In this document: one piece after another, positions 61,642 through 64,000 of the stretch
How the letters are laid out: each line of letters starts with the position of its first letter
How positions within the stretch are numbered: the first letter of the stretch is position 1
Source of the DNA: Luzula sylvatica
Taxonomy: Eukaryota > Streptophyta > Magnoliopsida > Poales > Juncaceae
Assembly: GCA_946800325.1 (NCBI GenBank)
Contig: OX326956.1
Location: forward strand, 25,921,357 to 25,985,356
Direction: 5' to 3'
DNA length: 64,000 nucleotides
The notes under the pieces: generated by a model
What the model was told of the DNA's origin: nothing
The model's database searches: none
The model's input: only the letters and a program-made list of their open reading frames with translations
Made by a program: the position numbers and the translations under genes

Positions 61642-63521
61642 GGAAACTATTTACATTTCACAATCAAACTTTTCAAATTTTCTCTTATTTAATTATTTTC
61701 TTTTAGTTCATTATATTGTTTTATTCTTCTCTCCCATATTTACTGTATTACTGTATTACGACGTAAACAAATGAAGAAATATAATTGTTGTTGTGAAATT
61801 ATAAAAATTAGAAATAAAATTAGAAGCAACACTATGGAAATGAGGAGGAAATTATGGAGACACATTTGACACAAACACACATATGAGTCATGTCATGAAG
61901 TATGCATTATACGCATACACACATATGTGGCATGACTTAAATACATGTATAGAGACACATGTATATATGTGTAATGTATGTTACATACAATTATTTCAAT
62001 CAAAATAAACATAATAAATACATTCATATTTATAATACCGCTCGTTGAATGTATTTAATTTTGTATGCATAAAAAATATGTCTCGTTGATTTTGTATGCA
62101 TAAAAAAATTATCTCGTTAAATACTTTGTCAGGAAATACCTAGGGGGTGGAAATATGGTGCAATGGGTACTTAGTCTCCCCTTTGAATGCCATTATTATG
62201 TATGTCTGAAGAAACAGCTTCCTTAAAAGTCTTGCAAAAGAAGTGAATGTGTAGTATAGAGTTTATGTTTGATGTGTATATCATATACATGTATCTGGTT
62301 AAAACTCTACTAGATAAACATTTTTTTTGAAGAAAAATAGAGTAGGTTCTTATGCCCTACTTCTATTATATTTTATTTATATTGAATAAGTTAATAGAAG
62401 CTAGAAATATTTGCCCTAAAGTTTATAAAACACTACTCTAAATACCTCTATTTCACACGTATATTAACTAATTACATCAATATAACTTTTTAATTTTCCA
62501 GAATATTAAAATCCTGAAACCTTCATTTACTCCTGAAATCTTTAAGTTACTTGAACACTGAAATCTTTTCCTCCTTTTAACATTGGTATAAATATCCTAG
62601 ATAAAATTTAATAGGACAAATATTCTAGTGAAGAAAAAAATACAATAGTATTATGTTTCATACGCATCATAAGTTGTCTCATTAAAAAAATTATGAGGAA
62701 AATTCATCGAAATAAAACTATAATCAGATGCCCAATAATTAAAATATTAAAAGATTGTCATACACTAAGTAATACATGACTAACATGGGATTGATGGATA
62801 GAAAATGCATTTCATGTTCACATGTTATAGGAGATGCAAATGGTACTGGCTGGCAGAAATTGTTGGCTTATGTAAATATCACATGTTATCATTTGAATTC
62901 CACTCGGTCTAACTCTAGGTTAGTTACTAATTTGTTTTCGGTCATTTATGCAAATCCGGATCCGACTCAATCCGGATCCATATTTTTTGTCGGATATGAC
63001 TCAATTCCGAACCGAACGGCTGGGATATTGAACAGATATAGATACGGTGTGGATATTATTAAATATGATACGGATCTTTCCCAAATATTAGAACGAATAA
63101 CAATATATCATAACATATATAATATATTTTAAGTACATATAAACATAATTTGAGAAATAAACAATCTCAATTATTATAATTAAACGTGATTGAGACTATA
63201 AATTTGTTAGAAATAATTAGTCTAGATCCATATCCAGATGCGGATACCGAATACGGAGCTGACTATCGGATCCGAAAAATAGTCGCATCTAGATCCAGTA
63301 CCAAAACCCAATATAGAATCCGAAAAAAAATACTCGGATCCGGATTTCGATATTTCTCGGATACGATTCGGTCCGAACCATTTACAAACCTACCAGCAGG
63401 CGTATTACTTATACGGATCAGATCTATAGAAATAAAATATTCACTAATAGTATGTTGACATGGCTTTTAAATTGGGGGTATCTATCTTTCTTTTGTACAG
63501 CCTTTTGTCTTGATCACTATC

Positions 63522-63596
<75 letters not shown>
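61642..63596 (+). other. 5' flank of MATE3
   Basis: Third copy of the MATE1 flank, more diverged than the first two. It includes the relic exon 7 (about 62831-62955), the GGATACG repeat with a small extra GGATCCGACTCAAT duplication at 62959-62985, and a long (GA)n leader just before the start codon. No other gene. Confidence 0.7.
63525..63596 (+). repeat. (GA)n tract in the MATE3 leader
   Basis: About 35 GA units, interrupted once by GATAGA, ending directly at the ATG. MATE1 and MATE2 have only about 11 imperfect units here. Confidence 0.88.
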
Positions 63597-63602
<6 letters not shown>

Positions 63603-63857
63603 GAGGAATGTGAAAAGTCCAAATCAAGGCTTTTATCTCCCCTTATTCCTGAAGAGGAAGAAAATAGTTTATCAAAGAGGATATGGACAGAGTCGAAGAA
63701 AATGTGGGTTGTGGCAGGTCCGGCCATCATAACCCGATTTGCAAACATGGGACTTCTGATCATCACGCAGGCGTTCGTGGGCCACATCGGTTCTCTTGAG
63801 CTCGCCGCATATGCTCTCTCTTTGACTGTTATTTATCGATTCGCCATGAGTATACTG
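63597..63857 (+). CDS. MATE3 exon 1 (gene continues beyond the window)
   Basis: 87 codons aligned to MATE1 exon 1: acidic start [18 protein letters not shown]1, [11 protein letters not shown]. Substitutions relative to MATE1 include Lys for Asn, Ser for Pro after W-T-E, and Gly for Ser before P-A-I-I-T. The GT donor at 63858 is kept. The remaining exons would lie to the right, outside the window, so whether MATE3 is complete cannot be judged. Confidence 0.82.
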
Positions 63858-64000
63858 GTAGGATTTACTTTGCTTCAAATGTTTACTATCATGCATTACA
63901 GATGTTTCAACTTAGGAAGCCTCTCTCTCTCTATATATATATCGAGTACTCTGGATATACGTTTAATATTGTAATAAGAGAGTAACTATTATGCACTTAA

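Overview
This is AT-rich nuclear DNA from a flowering plant, probably a eudicot. The evidence is genes with plant-type introns, a plant MATE/DETOXIFICATION family, and a dense mix of plant transposons: Ty1/copia, CACTA, Helitron, LINE, tRNA-type SINE, hAT and Mutator-like MITEs. Nothing in the sequence identifies the species.

The only host genes I can support are a head-to-tail array of near-identical MATE multidrug/toxin efflux transporters. MATE1 runs from exon 1 at 2143 to exon 8 at 23582. MATE2 has exons 2-9 at 44805-52890, but its exon 1 lies inverted at 34882-34622. MATE3 shows only exon 1 (63597-63857) before the window ends. Joined exons 1-8 give 464 codons in one frame, and exon 9 adds 30 codons.

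Layout: 1-2142 is the MATE1 5' flank (LINE tail, MATE exon relic). 2404-20534 is an 18-kb intron 1 holding a 7.9-kb CACTA element (2801-10720) and an 8.0-kb copia element (10742-18745, minus strand). 20535-23582 holds exons 2-8, with a LINE-derived retroposon in intron 5. 23626-27939 is a truncated Helitron. 27945-41832 is an inverted block carrying copia internal sequence plus 3' LTR, MATE2 exon 1 and its flank, a LINE, a SINE, a MITE and a hAT element. 41833-52890 repeats 17482-27939 directly, about 24.3 kb away, and continues to the full Helitron end and MATE2 exon 9. 52891-56251 is the 3' flank of MATE2 and mirrors 38574-41833. 56252-60277 is a patchwork of captured gene pieces. 60278-63596 is the MATE3 5' flank.

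The parts fit one history. A tandem duplication of a MATE unit already carrying copia, Helitron and LINE insertions was followed by one inversion of about 14 kb. That inversion removed the last exon of MATE1 and detached the first exon of MATE2. The CACTA element entered only the MATE1 copy, because MATE2 keeps the empty site. Several other insertions also have an empty site elsewhere in the window, so much of their order can be read directly. All identities and ages here are judged by eye from the sequence.
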